Positions 9,848 through 19,697 of a stretch of 26,155 bases of DNA are shown here, one piece after another. This DNA is from Gnetum montanum (lineage: Eukaryota > Streptophyta > Gnetopsida > Gnetales > Gnetaceae), in the NCBI GenBank assembly GCA_015680685.1, contig MNCI01011487.1, forward strand, positions 10,544-36,698, written 5' to 3'. Each line of letters starts with the position of its first letter. Position 1 is the stretch's first letter. The notes under the pieces are model-generated. The model worked only from the letters and a program-made list of their open reading frames with translations, was not told the DNA's origin and ran no database searches. A program made the position numbers and the translations under genes.

Positions 9848-10161
9848 TGAGCTTGTTAGGATCCTATGATATTGAGTGGTTTTGCAGCAGCAAAACACTC
9901 TAAAGTGAAGCTTAATTTTGTAAAGGTTGTGGGATCCTTAAAATCACATACTGAGCTTGTTGGGACCTTGTGTGGTTGAGTGGTTTCACAATGACAAAAT
10001 ACTCTAGTGTGAAGCTCAAAGCTTGTACAAGGTGTGGTTCCCTTCAAACCACATTTTGAGCTTATTGGAACCTTGTGGGGTTAAGTGGTTTTGTAGCAAT
10101 GAAATACTTTGGAGCAAAGCTTAAATTTTGTAAAGGTTATCATGTGCTTCAAACCACATTT
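9848..10161 (+). repeat. Three 104-105-bp tandem repeats in copia LTR
   Basis: Units start with TGAGCTT at 9848, 9952 and 10057. Each contains TTGAGTGGTTT or a close variant, an AAA-ACTCTA/GTGAAGCT block, TTGTA(A/C)A(A/G)GGT, and ends near CAAACCACATTTT. Divergence between units is moderate, so the duplication probably predates insertion. Confidence 0.88.
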
Positions 10162-10319
10162 TGAAGAAACAAAGTCTAGAGGTGTGCATGGATTCAACCC
10201 TTTGGGTGTGGCCGTATCTAAGGTCTGGAAACCATGTAAAATCTGTCTTTGATTTTTGGTGGCTACAATAATTTAAATTTGGGAACTTATTCAACCCCCC
10301 TTCTAACTTCTTAAGCCTC

Positions 10320-10990
10320 ACCTTAATCACTAATAATTACTCATGGAGTTTTAGATCATGTCAGAATATGTTCCCATAGAAAATCTACAACTACTTTAAG
10401 ATCATTTTGTTAGGGTAGCTTTAGCTTTTATCCACTTAGTTACATAGTCTATGTAAACCAAAATATATTAACGTCCATTAGACAATGGAAATTATCCTAA
10501 AAATTCTAAACCCCACACATCAAATGGATCCATGATTAAGATTGGATTAAGTGGCATTTCTTGTCTTTTTGCCATTGCCCCTACTCTTTGACATTTATCA
10601 CATCCTTGGATATATTTATGAGTATCTCTAAATAAAGTAAGTTAATAAAATTCACTTTGCAAGATTTTTATAGAAGTTCTTCAACTATCAAACTGTCCAC
10701 CTCCAAGGTCATCATGACACATATGTAAGATTTTCTATTACTTCTCCTTAGCTATACATCTTCTTACTACATTGTCCTTACATATTCAATAGAGCTATGG
10801 TTTATTTCAAATGTATTTGGAGATGTTTCTTAGAAAATATTTCTTCTCCTCTTTACTCCATTGACTTAGTGTTTTCATAGTGGTAAGGTAATTTTCTATA
10901 TCAACAAACCAAGGATCTTTTTTAATTAAAAAGAGTTGTTCATAAGGAAATTTTTCATTAAATATGCCTTTTGTCCTATGTTCATCCTTA
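10320..10990 (-). pseudogene. Element B integrase, 3'-truncated by copia
   Basis: On the minus strand the zinc domain ends with YIQGCDKCQRVGAMAKRQ (~10620-10566), giving the C-x2-C pair. The core follows with DPFDVWGLEFLG and YIDYVTKW, the first catalytic Asp at 10447-10449. The second Asp, in VIISD, is at 10326-10328, followed by a stop in place of Gln and then the copia LTR end at 10320. The third catalytic residue and the C-terminal domain are missing. Several stops interrupt the core. Confidence 0.85.
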
Positions 10991-11290
10991 TTTTCCAATC
11001 TAGAAATATTGTCTGCCACAACATTTTCCCTACCCTATTGTCTAAAATGACAAGATCAAATTCTTAGAGTAATAGGCACCATCTCATTATCCTAACATTT
11101 TTTATTTTTTTTGTTTGCTAGAAATTTAATTGCTGAAAGATCAATGTAAACTTTGGTTTTATATCTTATTAAATAATGCTTAAAGTTGTCCAAAGCATAC
11201 ACAATGGCCAAGAGTTCTTTTTCTATAGTTATATAATTCACTTGGGCTTGATCTAGACTTTTAGAGACATGTTAAATTACCCTTGGTTTA
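10807..11290 (-). pseudogene. Element B RNase H and linker to integrase
   Basis: VNYITIEKELLAIVYALDNF (~11250-11190) and VADNISRLE (~11020-10990) are the standard gypsy RNase H blocks. The open stretch at 10807-11019 starts within the second block. It continues through FPYEQLF and PWFVDIENYL, a conserved tether between RNase H and integrase in Athila/Tat elements. A frameshift near 11100 separates the two blocks. Confidence 0.88.
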
Positions 11291-12290
11291 TTGTCTATGT
11301 AATGTTCCAAGATTACCTCTACAACTATGTCACTAGCATAACACATCAAATAAAATGGAAAATCCCAATTAGGTGCATTAAGTATAGGAGTAGTAGTTAC
11401 TCTCTTTTTGAATTTAGAGAAAGCTTCTTAGTAGTCATCAGTCCATGTAAAAGAAACATCATTTTCTAAGAGCATATAAAGTGGCTTGGCTATTTTTGAG
11501 AAGTGTTTAATAAATCATCTATAATATCTGACATGTACTAAAAAGGATCAAAGAGTCTTTAAGTTTGTTAAAGTTGGAAGTGTAGAGATGACTTTTACTT
11601 TTTTCTCATTTATTCTTATTCCTTCCTTAGAAATTACATGTCCTAAATCTGTAGTACTTGTGACCATTAAATGACTCTTTTCCCAACTTAGTTTGAAGTT
11701 CTTATCAATGCATCTATCTAAGACACATTTCAAATGTTTTAATTTTTGTTCATAAGTATTCCCATATACTAAAAATTCATCCATAAATGCTTCTACATAT
11801 TCTTCTAACATATTAGAAAACACTAATATCATAGCCCTCTGGAAAGTAGTTGGTGCATTACAAAGATTAAAAGACATCCAACAGTGTTATTTTATATTGA
11901 TCTTCTGATGCAAGGGCTACTTGATTATAACCACTAAACCCATCAAAAAATTAATAGCACTCACATCCTTCTAATCTCTTCAAAATTTGCTCTATGTAAG
12001 GTAGGGGGAAATGATCTTTCTTTATGTTTTGATTAAGTTTTCTATAGTCCATGCAAACTCATCATTTTTCTCTCTTTTTAGGTACTATGGTGATGGGGCT
12101 TACCCACTCACTATCAACTATTGAATAAATAATTCCTTTCTTCCAAAGCTTAGAGATTTCATCTTTATCCATTTGTTTTAAAGTTGCATTGATTCTTCTA
12201 AGGGGCATTCAAACCGATTTAATGTTGTCTTCAAGATAGATGTGATGTTGGCATATGTTGGGTGAAATTCCTTGATGAAGGTCCTAATAA
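11290..12290 (-). pseudogene. Element B reverse transcriptase remnant
   Basis: Motifs in order on the minus strand: KLWKKGIIYSIVDSEWVSP (~12160-12100), DYRKLNQ with DHFPLPYIEQIL, FFDGFSGYNQVAL (~11945-11905), then a short deletion removing most of the CP-x-GTFAYRR block. After that comes a 109-codon open stretch (11877-11548) with FNLCNAPTTFQRAM, FMDEFLVYG and KSHLMV...LGHVIS. The second Asp of the catalytic F-x-D-D box is Glu (GAA, plus-strand 11776-11778), which would impair polymerisation even without the other lesions. Confidence 0.92.
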
Positions 12291-12709
12291 CTCCATGCAA
12301 ATGCCTTATACTTTCTTTTTAAAACTTCTACTAATTTTATTTCTTACCCATTATAAACTTAGAAATTTCTTATTAAGGGTTTATTTTGGTCAAGGAAAAT
12401 GTATTTAAGATTACTAGGTAATTCTCAAAGTTCTAAGGAATCATTATTTGGTGGTTGATTGTTTTACCTATGCTCCCTGATTCCAAATTCAAATTTTGAT
12501 CTAGAAGATCCTATTGTTCTTTTGTGAAGGGGCCTAAGGATCCTTCCTCAAAATTTTTTAATACTAATGTTTCCCTCTCTTGTGTCATTACTGATGTGGG
12601 TAGTGTATAGAGCATCAGAGCTTCTTTAATATCTTAAATTCAGTTGATCCTCTTTTGCTTTATTAAATATATTAAGCATAAAAGCAAGGTTGGCAAAAAA
12701 TAATTGGAG

Positions 12710-13050
12710 TTACTTTGATCTACAATTAATTACAACATCAGCTATTTCTAACCAAGGTCTACCTAATATAATGGGAAAATTTTCTAAATCTTTTACTTCT
12801 AACATAACAAAATCAACTAGGTATTTTCCTTTTTCAACCTCCATAATTAAATCTTTCACCACTCCTATGGGTGTAGCTATTGAGCCAATGGGTGTAACTA
12901 TTGAGCCACTAGCCAAAGATATTGTTATATTAACTTTCCTTATGTCCTCCAAATTAACTTAGCCATCTCAGGTGGCATAATATTGATGTTGGCTTCTAAA
13001 TCCAATAGGGAATTTTCAATGTTCTTTCTATTTATCTTTATTGGAATTGT
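12710..13050 (-). pseudogene. Element B aspartic protease remnant
   Basis: The active-site segment reads SLLDLEANINIMPPEM; catalytic Asp is at 13000-13002, while the usual Gly after D-L is Glu. A frameshift near 12960 leads into an 80-codon open stretch (12952-12710) with GVVKDLIMEVEKGKYLVDF and ILGRPWLEIADVVI, the flap-to-C-terminus part of gypsy proteases. A plus-strand open frame over the same bases is a shadow. A duplicated SIVTPIG/SIATPIG peptide is visible before the flap. Confidence 0.9.
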
Positions 13051-13800
13051 GGGCACCCTTAGATCTTGGTATTTTGGCACTTCTTAGCTTTTTATAAGTT
13101 AAGATAAATTATCAACCAAGTAAACTTATCTAGGAAATTTTTCTTTTCTCCTTTTTGTGTATAATTCCCTTAAGTATTTAGCATAAAGAGGTGTGTCTCT
13201 AATAGCTTGTTCTAATGGAATATGTAAATATAATTCATTAAACATTTTCTTTGTATGTGCTTTCATTGTAAATTCCTTTTCTAATCATTTAAGGAAAGGA
13301 GATGAAATTTTTTTCCTATTCAAAGGAGGAGTTGTTAATGGTTGTTCTCCTTTTTCAATTGGTTCATTATTTCCTTCCTTATTTATGATATGTGATTGAT
13401 CCTTTTCTTGTGTCTTAACCTCTTGAAAACTAACCTTCTTTATTGGTCTAGGCCCAATAATGTTTCAACTCCTAGTGATAATAGAATGTAATTGTTCCTT
13501 ACCCTTGCTTTGCAATGTGGGATTTGGCTCCAGTTGGAAAGATAATTCATTCTTTATTAGGTCTTAGAATCATCTTCTTGTATCATTAATAAATTACCTA
13601 CTTTCTTCAATGAAGGAAGTAAGACTGTGGGTGAGTCTATCCAAGTGTTCACTAGTTTGGCTTTTAAAAGGTCTGTAATTGTTTTGGGAATACTATTGTT
13701 AGAAAGATGGTCTTTGTTGAAATGTAGTTTTTGGTTGACTTCTATATTATTGGAAAGTCTTTAAATATTCTTGTACCTCCTCATGATAATAGGCTAAGGC
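13050..13800 (-). pseudogene. Element B gag-protease linker remnant
   Basis: Minus-strand readings give a charged, Pro-containing linker ending in LYAKYLRELYTKRRKEKFPR (~13180-13120), which matches the conserved basic stretch found just before the protease in Athila/Tat elements. Stops are scattered, but one main frame can be followed over much of the distance. No separate function is expected. Confidence 0.65.
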
Positions 13801-14560
13801 TAAACATGTGATGCAATCATGTTGTTGGTTATTGCAAAGGTTACATACTTCACCTTGCACCATATGGGCCTATTTCTATATTAAACATGTTAACTCATCA
13901 ACCTTTTCATTTAGTTGTTTAGTTTGTTGGGTCATGCCTTACATGATGTTAGGTTTTGGTCATCTCTTACTTAGATCAACCAATAAATCTATTATTCTCA
14001 AGCCATCCTCTAATGCTACATTTAATATATTTTCACCACATGCAAACTCAACATTTTTCCTTCAATATGGTAATAGATCTTCTATAAAGATTTGGATAAG
14101 TTGGTGGATGGTTGGGGTTTTTGAAAAATAGCCCCTTGAACCTATCAAAGTTACTTTCATAATCCTCATCTTTTTATTGCATGAAACTTATCAATTTCTT
14201 TCTTAATAAGTATAAACTATCACTAGAAAGAAATCTTTGGAGAAAGGCAACCTTGAATTCATCCCATGAGCTCATTTGTATCCTAAGGGTTTGTAGCCAA
14301 AAATCAACTTTGTCCTTCAAATTTGATTTGAAGGCAATTATTTTAGTTCTATCTCCACTTTGAGGTGCCAACATTGCAAGTGTGGTTTCAAATTCTCTTA
14401 TATGAGTGACTAGACCTTCACCATTGGTCCCCCTAAAAATTTGTGGTAAATGAACATTTTTTACTTCAACATCCCTACTTGGGAAAAAACTAAAGGTCCT
14501 TGAGCTATTACTAGTGTTCTTTGGTTTAATAAGTTCCCAAGAGTTTGTCCTTGGTAGGCC
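13800..14560 (-). pseudogene. Element B gag with CCHC zinc knuckle
   Basis: A 66-codon open stretch (14374-14174) reads FKSNLKDKVDFWLQTL...SSWDEFKVAFLQRF, the core of the plant retrotransposon gag domain. It is followed by NFDRFKGLFFKNPNHPP. Further on (plus-strand 13804-13845) is CNLCNNQQHDCITC, an exact C-x2-C-x4-H-x4-C knuckle that would bind nucleic acid in the capsid. Several frameshifts lie between the blocks. Open plus-strand frames at 13808-14131 and 14181-14363 are shadows. Gag start codon and leader cannot be fixed. Confidence 0.88.
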
Positions 14561-16219
14561 TACCTAACTAGAATATTGAACCATATGAAAGTGGAGGGGA
14601 TGTATGATGTGGTGTTGGTATGGAAACAAAGGCTACTAAAGTGATGGAAATTTGAAGATCTAGTATATTCACCAATTTGAAGATTCCGCCAATGGTGGAC
14701 ATTTTACTTAACATTTGGCTAAGGCCTAAATTTTAAGAACTATCTACTATAGTTGAATTCATGTTTTTCATTTTAATATTTGATGTATTAAAAAGATAGT
14801 TTATAATCCAAAAAGTTTAAATTATGTTTTTGCTTTTGAAAAATTGCTATTGGATTTCCCTCTTTAATATTTTGTTTCTCAAGAGAAGTTAAGAGAATAG
14901 GACTAGGATATCCTTATTCCTTTTGGGTTTGTAGTAACTTCACAGCCTTTTAAGGGATTCTAATGATTGATGATTGCCCCAATGTTTCAACAACCTTCCT
15001 TGATAATTTACAATGAAAATTTTAGAAAATGAATTCAATTTGATGTGGGTTTCTTTGGAATTTTTAACCATCTTTTTAAACATTGAAATTCTCCATTTAT
15101 ACTAAAGAAGGTTTGACTATAATTGGCAAAATGTTACTATTTAGGTAAATCAATCTTCATCGATTACTTCAATATCAATTGATTATAAAGCATCAATATA
15201 TATTGAAGTGGCTATGTTCCTTGATAATAGATTTGCATTGCACCAATGGTATATATCAATATTTTCATTTCCTAGCAAGGCACTCACTCCCGTAATTAGA
15301 TGTTATCGATCCTTGTCATGATAGCTATGAAGATCAATATAATTTGGGTCGATCTATATCAATTCGGTGATGCATATTGATTTCACCCTTTTAGCATATG
15401 TCGAAGCTCTCAATCCTCATCGATATCCTGATTGATTTTGGTAGATCCAGCAATAACAAAAACTTCTTAAAGTAATCAATTCATTTCGATGGGCATTGAA
15501 GAAATTGATGCACTTCAATATAGTAAAACAAATAAAAAATAAAAAGGTAGAAGTTTAATTAAAAAAAATAGCATAATTAAGGGTATACCACATTTATACA
15601 AAAACTACAGATATAAAATCATGGTTACACCCTATCAAAATCATTTCATTTCTAGACAGTGATCAAAGATATGCCTATAATGCTATATCTATATAACATT
15701 TTGAGGTTATTATTTTTCAGAAATTGTAGTAAATTTCCAAAGGATTATAAAATTATATATCTTATAATTAAATTCTAAATATCCTAATATATATTAGGAT
15801 TTTTAGCAAGCACTATTTATCAAAGCTAATCACCACTTAAATGCTCAAGATCTAGCCTAAAGAAAATATATTACAACAAGTTCAAATAGTAGATCAAATG
15901 AATAAATTGGTAGATCCTAAGCAATAATCTTTCAAAATCAAAGCTCAAAAATAATATTCAAGATAATCTATACCCATCCCTGCTAGATATGCATAAACCA
16001 AATGAACCAAAACATACTAGAAGAGGAAGCTAAGATTACTCACCTAGAAGTGTTATCTAGGAATTCTTGAATGAATCTTTAATCCCCTATGCCCAAACTA
16101 TCAAGTTCACCATAATTCTTCAAACAAGTAGTACCTCCAAGATTAAGAGCTAAGATTCCAAATGCTTAGGTTGAAGAACGCATGGTATTTATTGGATTCT
16201 CCCCTAAGCCATCTATGCC
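14560..16219 (-). other. AT-rich stretch, possible element B leader and 5' LTR
   Basis: No gene is readable. By position it should contain the leader and perhaps the 5' LTR of element B. On the minus strand a TATA-like AATAAATACC (~16197-16188) is followed by leader-like sequence with CTAGGTGAGT near 16050, which resembles a splice donor. The 15120-15530 part is rich in ATCGAT/ATCAAT/ATTGAT words. No primer-binding site or LTR ends could be confirmed, so the identity is inference only. Confidence 0.35.
15781..15800. repeat. Perfect 20-bp palindrome
   Basis: ATCCTAATATATATTAGGAT is its own reverse complement; with one mismatch the symmetry extends to 28 bp. It lies in AT-rich sequence with no gene nearby. 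It may be chance or a small fold-back; no function is visible. Confidence 0.8.
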
Positions 16220-16366
16220 CAAGCTCATGTGATCCATCTACCCTCTCTTAACTACTCCCAAGCCCATGTGATCCATCTATTCCCTCTTAACTACTCTCAA
16301 GCCCCATGTGACTTATCTACCCTCTCTCAACTACTCCCAAATTCCATCTAACTCATCTACCTCAAC
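16220..16366. repeat. 39-40-bp minisatellite, ~3.6 copies
   Basis: Units start with AAGC(C/T)C at 16220, 16260 and 16299, with a partial diverged unit from 16339. Each contains CATGTGA-CC/TT-ATCTA then CCCTCT and AACTACTC. The strand composition is strongly pyrimidine-skewed. Confidence 0.85.
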
Positions 16367-16680
16367 CATTAACAAATTTAAAATTAAAATTGATCATATA
16401 CCTATCACATGTCCATGCCATAACCTCCATGAGAATCTAATAAACTCATTCCCCTGGTTAGCACACATTAATAATAAATAATAATTATTAACCTTGCATA
16501 AATAGTAAAAAGGTACATATGCATAAAAAAGTATCATATGATAAAATAAAAATGTACATATGAATATTAATATTATTACACATGTTCTGAGGTCATCTTT
16601 CTTTAGCATTCATCCCTTAGAGGTAGTCTAGAACTACCACCACAGTTAGGCCTAGGCTTGGCTGACAAGGAATGGCTAAT
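16367..16680. other. No recognisable gene, AT-rich
   Basis: Between the minisatellite and element C's LTR there is only AT-rich sequence. A minus-strand open stretch at 16394-16609 encodes a hydrophobic, Tyr/Phe/Leu-rich peptide with no recognised motif, and I treat it as incidental. Confidence 0.4.
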
Positions 16681-17524
16681 TGATGAGCAGTGGGCATTCC
16701 CTACACCCAACCATATGAATCACTATTATGTATGTGTGATCCAGTCAAATTTTACCTTAGATGGTGAAAGACCTGGTTACTAGTCATTATCTTTTCAATC
16801 CTCACTTCTGTTAACTCATTTGTATGGTTAAGTATGATTGAAGTGTAAAATACTTATTTTTAATATTTTTATAATTTTCTTTATCTATGAAATAGTTAAA
16901 TAAAATAATATTTGATTATTTAAGCTAAACTAATAATTAAGTAAACTATCCTAAACTTGGAGCATTCATTCCCACATTCCATACATATCCTAAACATATA
17001 CTGACACTATTGGGTTTACCAACTATCTATTGCTAGCTATACCAAGCATTCACTACTGGGATCATGAAGCATCAATGTATTATGCTCAAAGTGGTCATGC
17101 TCATGTTACTTATGAATTCTAATATTAAATGCTTAATGTCAAGAAAGTAAATTGTATTTAAAGTAAAATACTGGAAAATAAACTTAAACTAATCCAAGTG
17201 CTGTAATGAATAGAAGAAATCTTGATTTCATGATGGTTCATGCAACTATGTCTAGGTACATACTACACTCGAATAAAATTTTGTACAATCAATTTTATCC
17301 ATGCTACAGGAACTTAAGGAAACTTTATTAAGTTTTACAGAAAGAAACTATAAGAGTCTAGCTAAGGTATCAACCAAACGATACCATGAATGCTGCAAGT
17401 GTACATACTTATATAGGCAACAACTGGATTAGTATCAACATGCATGCATTAATACATCCTAAGATGTGTTGACGGGGATGTGTCAATCAACATGCATCAA
17501 CGCAACTACCTTATTAACATTTCA
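16681..17524 (-). repeat. Element C putative 3' LTR, 844 bp
   Basis: Bounded by TG (plus-strand 16681) and CA (17523-17524), so it has TG...CA termini when read on the minus strand. It is preceded on that strand by the purine-rich GGTGGTGGTAAGA (plus-strand 17525-17537). Homology with 6608-7505 runs nearly end to end and stops at both limits. Minus-strand TATATAAG (17408-17415) and AATAAA (17324-17329) are plausible promoter and poly(A) signals, about 80 bp apart. Confidence 0.7.
17408..17415 (-). promoter_or_regulatory. TATA box in element C LTR
   Basis: TATATAAG on the minus strand, about 110 bp into the LTR, at the position matching TATAAATATA in element A's LTR. An AATAAA poly(A) signal follows at 17329-17324. 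Confidence 0.5.
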
Positions 17525-17769
17525 TCTTACCACCACCATTGACCGAAAACTCACCCTTAAGTGAACAAAAATGGGATCAACTTTCTTATAATATTTGGGG
17601 AAGTATGAAAATAATTGACTAACTAATGAGTGCCATTTATATGGATTAAAAAGTTGATGCAATTTACAAAGAATGATGACACTTGAATAAAAAATGATAG
17701 GTGTTAGTTGAATAAATGAAGACAAGATGAATTCTTCATACCATGCCTAGAGGTGGAGGCTCCTGTGGC
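17525..17769 (-). other. Element C tail with purine tract before LTR
   Basis: This non-coding tail matches element A's ~6230-6607. Shared blocks include AGTAGCA-C/G...ATGTGATGA, TTAGTTA with AAT-T-TCATAC, and a TTCACTT(A/G)AGG segment just before the purine tract. It shows that both copies keep the sequence downstream of the extra ORF. Confidence 0.65.
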
Positions 17770-19604
17770 ACTAAGGATCCTTCATCACATCTTAGTGCTA
17801 CTAAGGATCTACGTTATCCTATTGTTGCTACTACTACTACTAAAAATTTAAAGGCATCCAAAAGTACCTTTATCTTTTCTTCCTTTCCTTGTGGATCATG
17901 AATGGTCTAGGCTACTTGTCCTAGATGTGCTAGTGTTGGAATATCTCATGGGCATGGTAGTGTTGTAAACATCTTCTTCATATTAATGAACCAAGCTATG
18001 AATTATTTATGTTCAATGTTGAATATTTGGATGAGATTTTGTAGCTTCTTGTAATTACATATTCTCCTAGCTAGGTTCTCAGTAACAAATCATTGATTAG
18101 TCAATTTTCTCTTGCGAACTTCAAGCTCCACGTTGGCCACTTCTAACTTTTTTTTAGTTTCTTTGTGGAGCTTGAACTCTATCTCATAGAGGAGGTAATA
18201 GTTTGTCACCTTCTTTTCTAGTTCTATCCTAGCCCTTACTACTATTAGCATTGCCAAGTTTGCATATCAGAGGTTGGCAAGCTTCATATATACAATTGTC
18301 TACTCTATTTTCAACTCCTTCAAATGGATCTCCACTTAGTTATATGCATTAATTCTATTGAAGATGAACTATCATACATCACCTCCTTGTGAAAGTTATT
18401 GGAGGGTCTTGTTCACCTTCACCTTGGTCAACTTAATCTCCTTTTCATTGATCTCCTTAAGCATCTTGACCTAGTCACTCTATTGATTTTTAACTTGCTT
18501 AAATTTCAAGGCTTCATTCTTCTAAGTGGTAACCTCAACTACAATCTTTTGACAAAGGCTCCAAACCTCCTCCATCAAGAAATTTCTCTTTTCTGCAACT
18601 AACCTCCTCAGATCCAAGTTCACCTTGGTAAGCTATTCTAGCTATTGGTGAATGCAGTTCATCATTTGATCTTTCTATTGCTCAACATTTCTCAGGTAAT
18701 GGTTATCATGGGTTACCATCGAGATTTCTTTTTGAACTTGAGATAGGTCACAGTCAGTCTTATTAGCCATTGCTTTTAACAATGATTTATTAAGGATTTC
18801 CATCTCCTTATCATTCTCAACCTTTTGGTATTCTTGCTAAAAATATTAGAAAGTTTCATCTCTTATGATTTCTAGCCTGAGAATGGTAGGGTCAGAGAGA
18901 CAAACTCTAAGTTCTACAATCTTAGCAATCAACCATTGATTACTAGTAGTGGCCTCCTCAAGTTACGTATTAATGATTAGTAGCTTGTCCTTTGCCTCCA
19001 ATAGCTATGACTAGTTGGTTAACATGTATTTTGGAAGATCAAAGATCTCTGAAATTAGTTGATTAGCTCCCACCAATCATTCCAACACTTCTCATGTTAA
19101 GTAGTGTTCATCCTTATGTTTCTTGCTTCTATTGATGCCTATATATCTACCATGGCAATAACATCAAGGAAAAATGTAGAAAGAGTACTTAGAGATTTAC
19201 TAAAATAGTCTACCACCACCTATATAACTATCTCTTACTCCTTGTATGACATGACAATGATCATCAATTCTTCACCTTCCTCCAACATTGCAGAGAAGGC
19301 TACTACATTTCCAAAAATTTCAAGGAATGCTTGTCCAAGAATGGATACAATAACTTCTCTAGTACTAGGATTGGAGTCAACTAGTGCCTAGTTCATTTGT
19401 GATGAGAACAATGATGTCATTTCATTATTCAACTAGCTGATGATTCATATGATCTTATTTAAATGACTCATGGTTGAACAATATACTAAAGATTCCCCAC
19501 CATCTCTAGAGGCTTGGTGTTGTTACAACTAATGCTCTCTAATTTTACATAGTTGTTTTATAGTTACCAAAATTTTAGGTTTTGTCTCTAGTGCTACAAA
19601 TGAT

Positions 19605-19622
19605 GGTGGTGGTGGTGGTGGT
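19605..19622. repeat. (GGT)6 microsatellite
   Basis: Six GGT units that read as a poly-His run on the minus strand within the degraded coiled-coil ORF. Probably a simple expansion. Confidence 0.9.
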
Positions 19623-19680
19623 TGCTCCTCTTCTTAAAACTTGATAAGAATTTTATCTTTCATCATCTCCTACCAGGATG

Positions 19681-19697
19681 CCGTAGGAGCCCTACGG
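19681..19697. repeat. Perfect 7-bp stem with 3-nt loop
   Basis: CCGTAGG-AGC-CCTACGG is GC-richer than its surroundings and retains two CpGs in a CpG-poor region. It lies inside the degraded minus-strand ORF, so it may be coincidental coding sequence. Confidence 0.75.

Larger units (their letters stand above)
7506..10320 (+). mobile_element. Sirevirus-like Ty1/copia 3' end
   Basis: Only the 3' portion is recognisable: a low-coding stretch, repeated purine tracts ending in AAAAAGGGGGAGAT, then an LTR starting TGTTG. Plant copia elements of the Sirevirus (SIRE/Maximus) lineage typically have a long non-coding or env-like region before the LTR and a purine tract of this form. No copia gag, integrase, RT or RNase H motif is readable, so the 5' side is deleted or too decayed. 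The left limit is arbitrary and set by the end of element A's LTR. The right end interrupts element B's integrase, so this insertion is younger than element B. Confidence 0.65.
9061..10320 (+). repeat. Copia 3' LTR, ~1.26 kb
   Basis: Starts TGTTGATCTTTTGG immediately after the purine tract and ends ...AAGCCTCA at 10320, giving TG...CA termini. Beyond 10320 the sequence is element B integrase on the other strand, still in register with the second catalytic Asp, which fixes the boundary within a few bases. Inside are a cluster of AGACATCT/AGATGTCT sites (9352-9540) and three 104-105-bp tandem repeats (9848-10161). Near the end lies a pyrimidine block TTCAACCCCCCTTCTAA (10290-10306), a common feature of plant copia LTR ends. 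Open frames in it are incidental. Confidence 0.72.
10320..14830 (-). mobile_element. Element B: decayed Ty3/gypsy, minus strand
   Basis: Read leftward, the order is gag (14560-13800), linker, protease (~13050-12710), RT (~12290-11290), RNase H (~11290-10990) and integrase (~10990-10320). This is the Ty3/gypsy order. Motif wording differs from element A (for example FMDEF and YIDYVTKW), so it is a separate family within the same Athila/Tat-like branch. The integrase stops at the copia LTR end. Its C-terminal half and 3' LTR are not in the window. The coding region is less littered with stops than element A. Confidence 0.88.

Noticed and set aside
9856-10330. Two minus-strand open frames in the copia LTR
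   Set aside because: They run across the 104-105-bp tandem repeats and the LTR end; their repeated look comes from the DNA repeat.
12690-12962. 90-codon plus-strand open frame
   Set aside because: It is the shadow of the element B protease on the minus strand, which carries the GRPWL motif.
13808-14131. 107-codon plus-strand open frame, one of the longest here
   Set aside because: It lies antisense to gag, overlapping the CCHC knuckle; the minus-strand reading has recognisable family motifs and this one has none.
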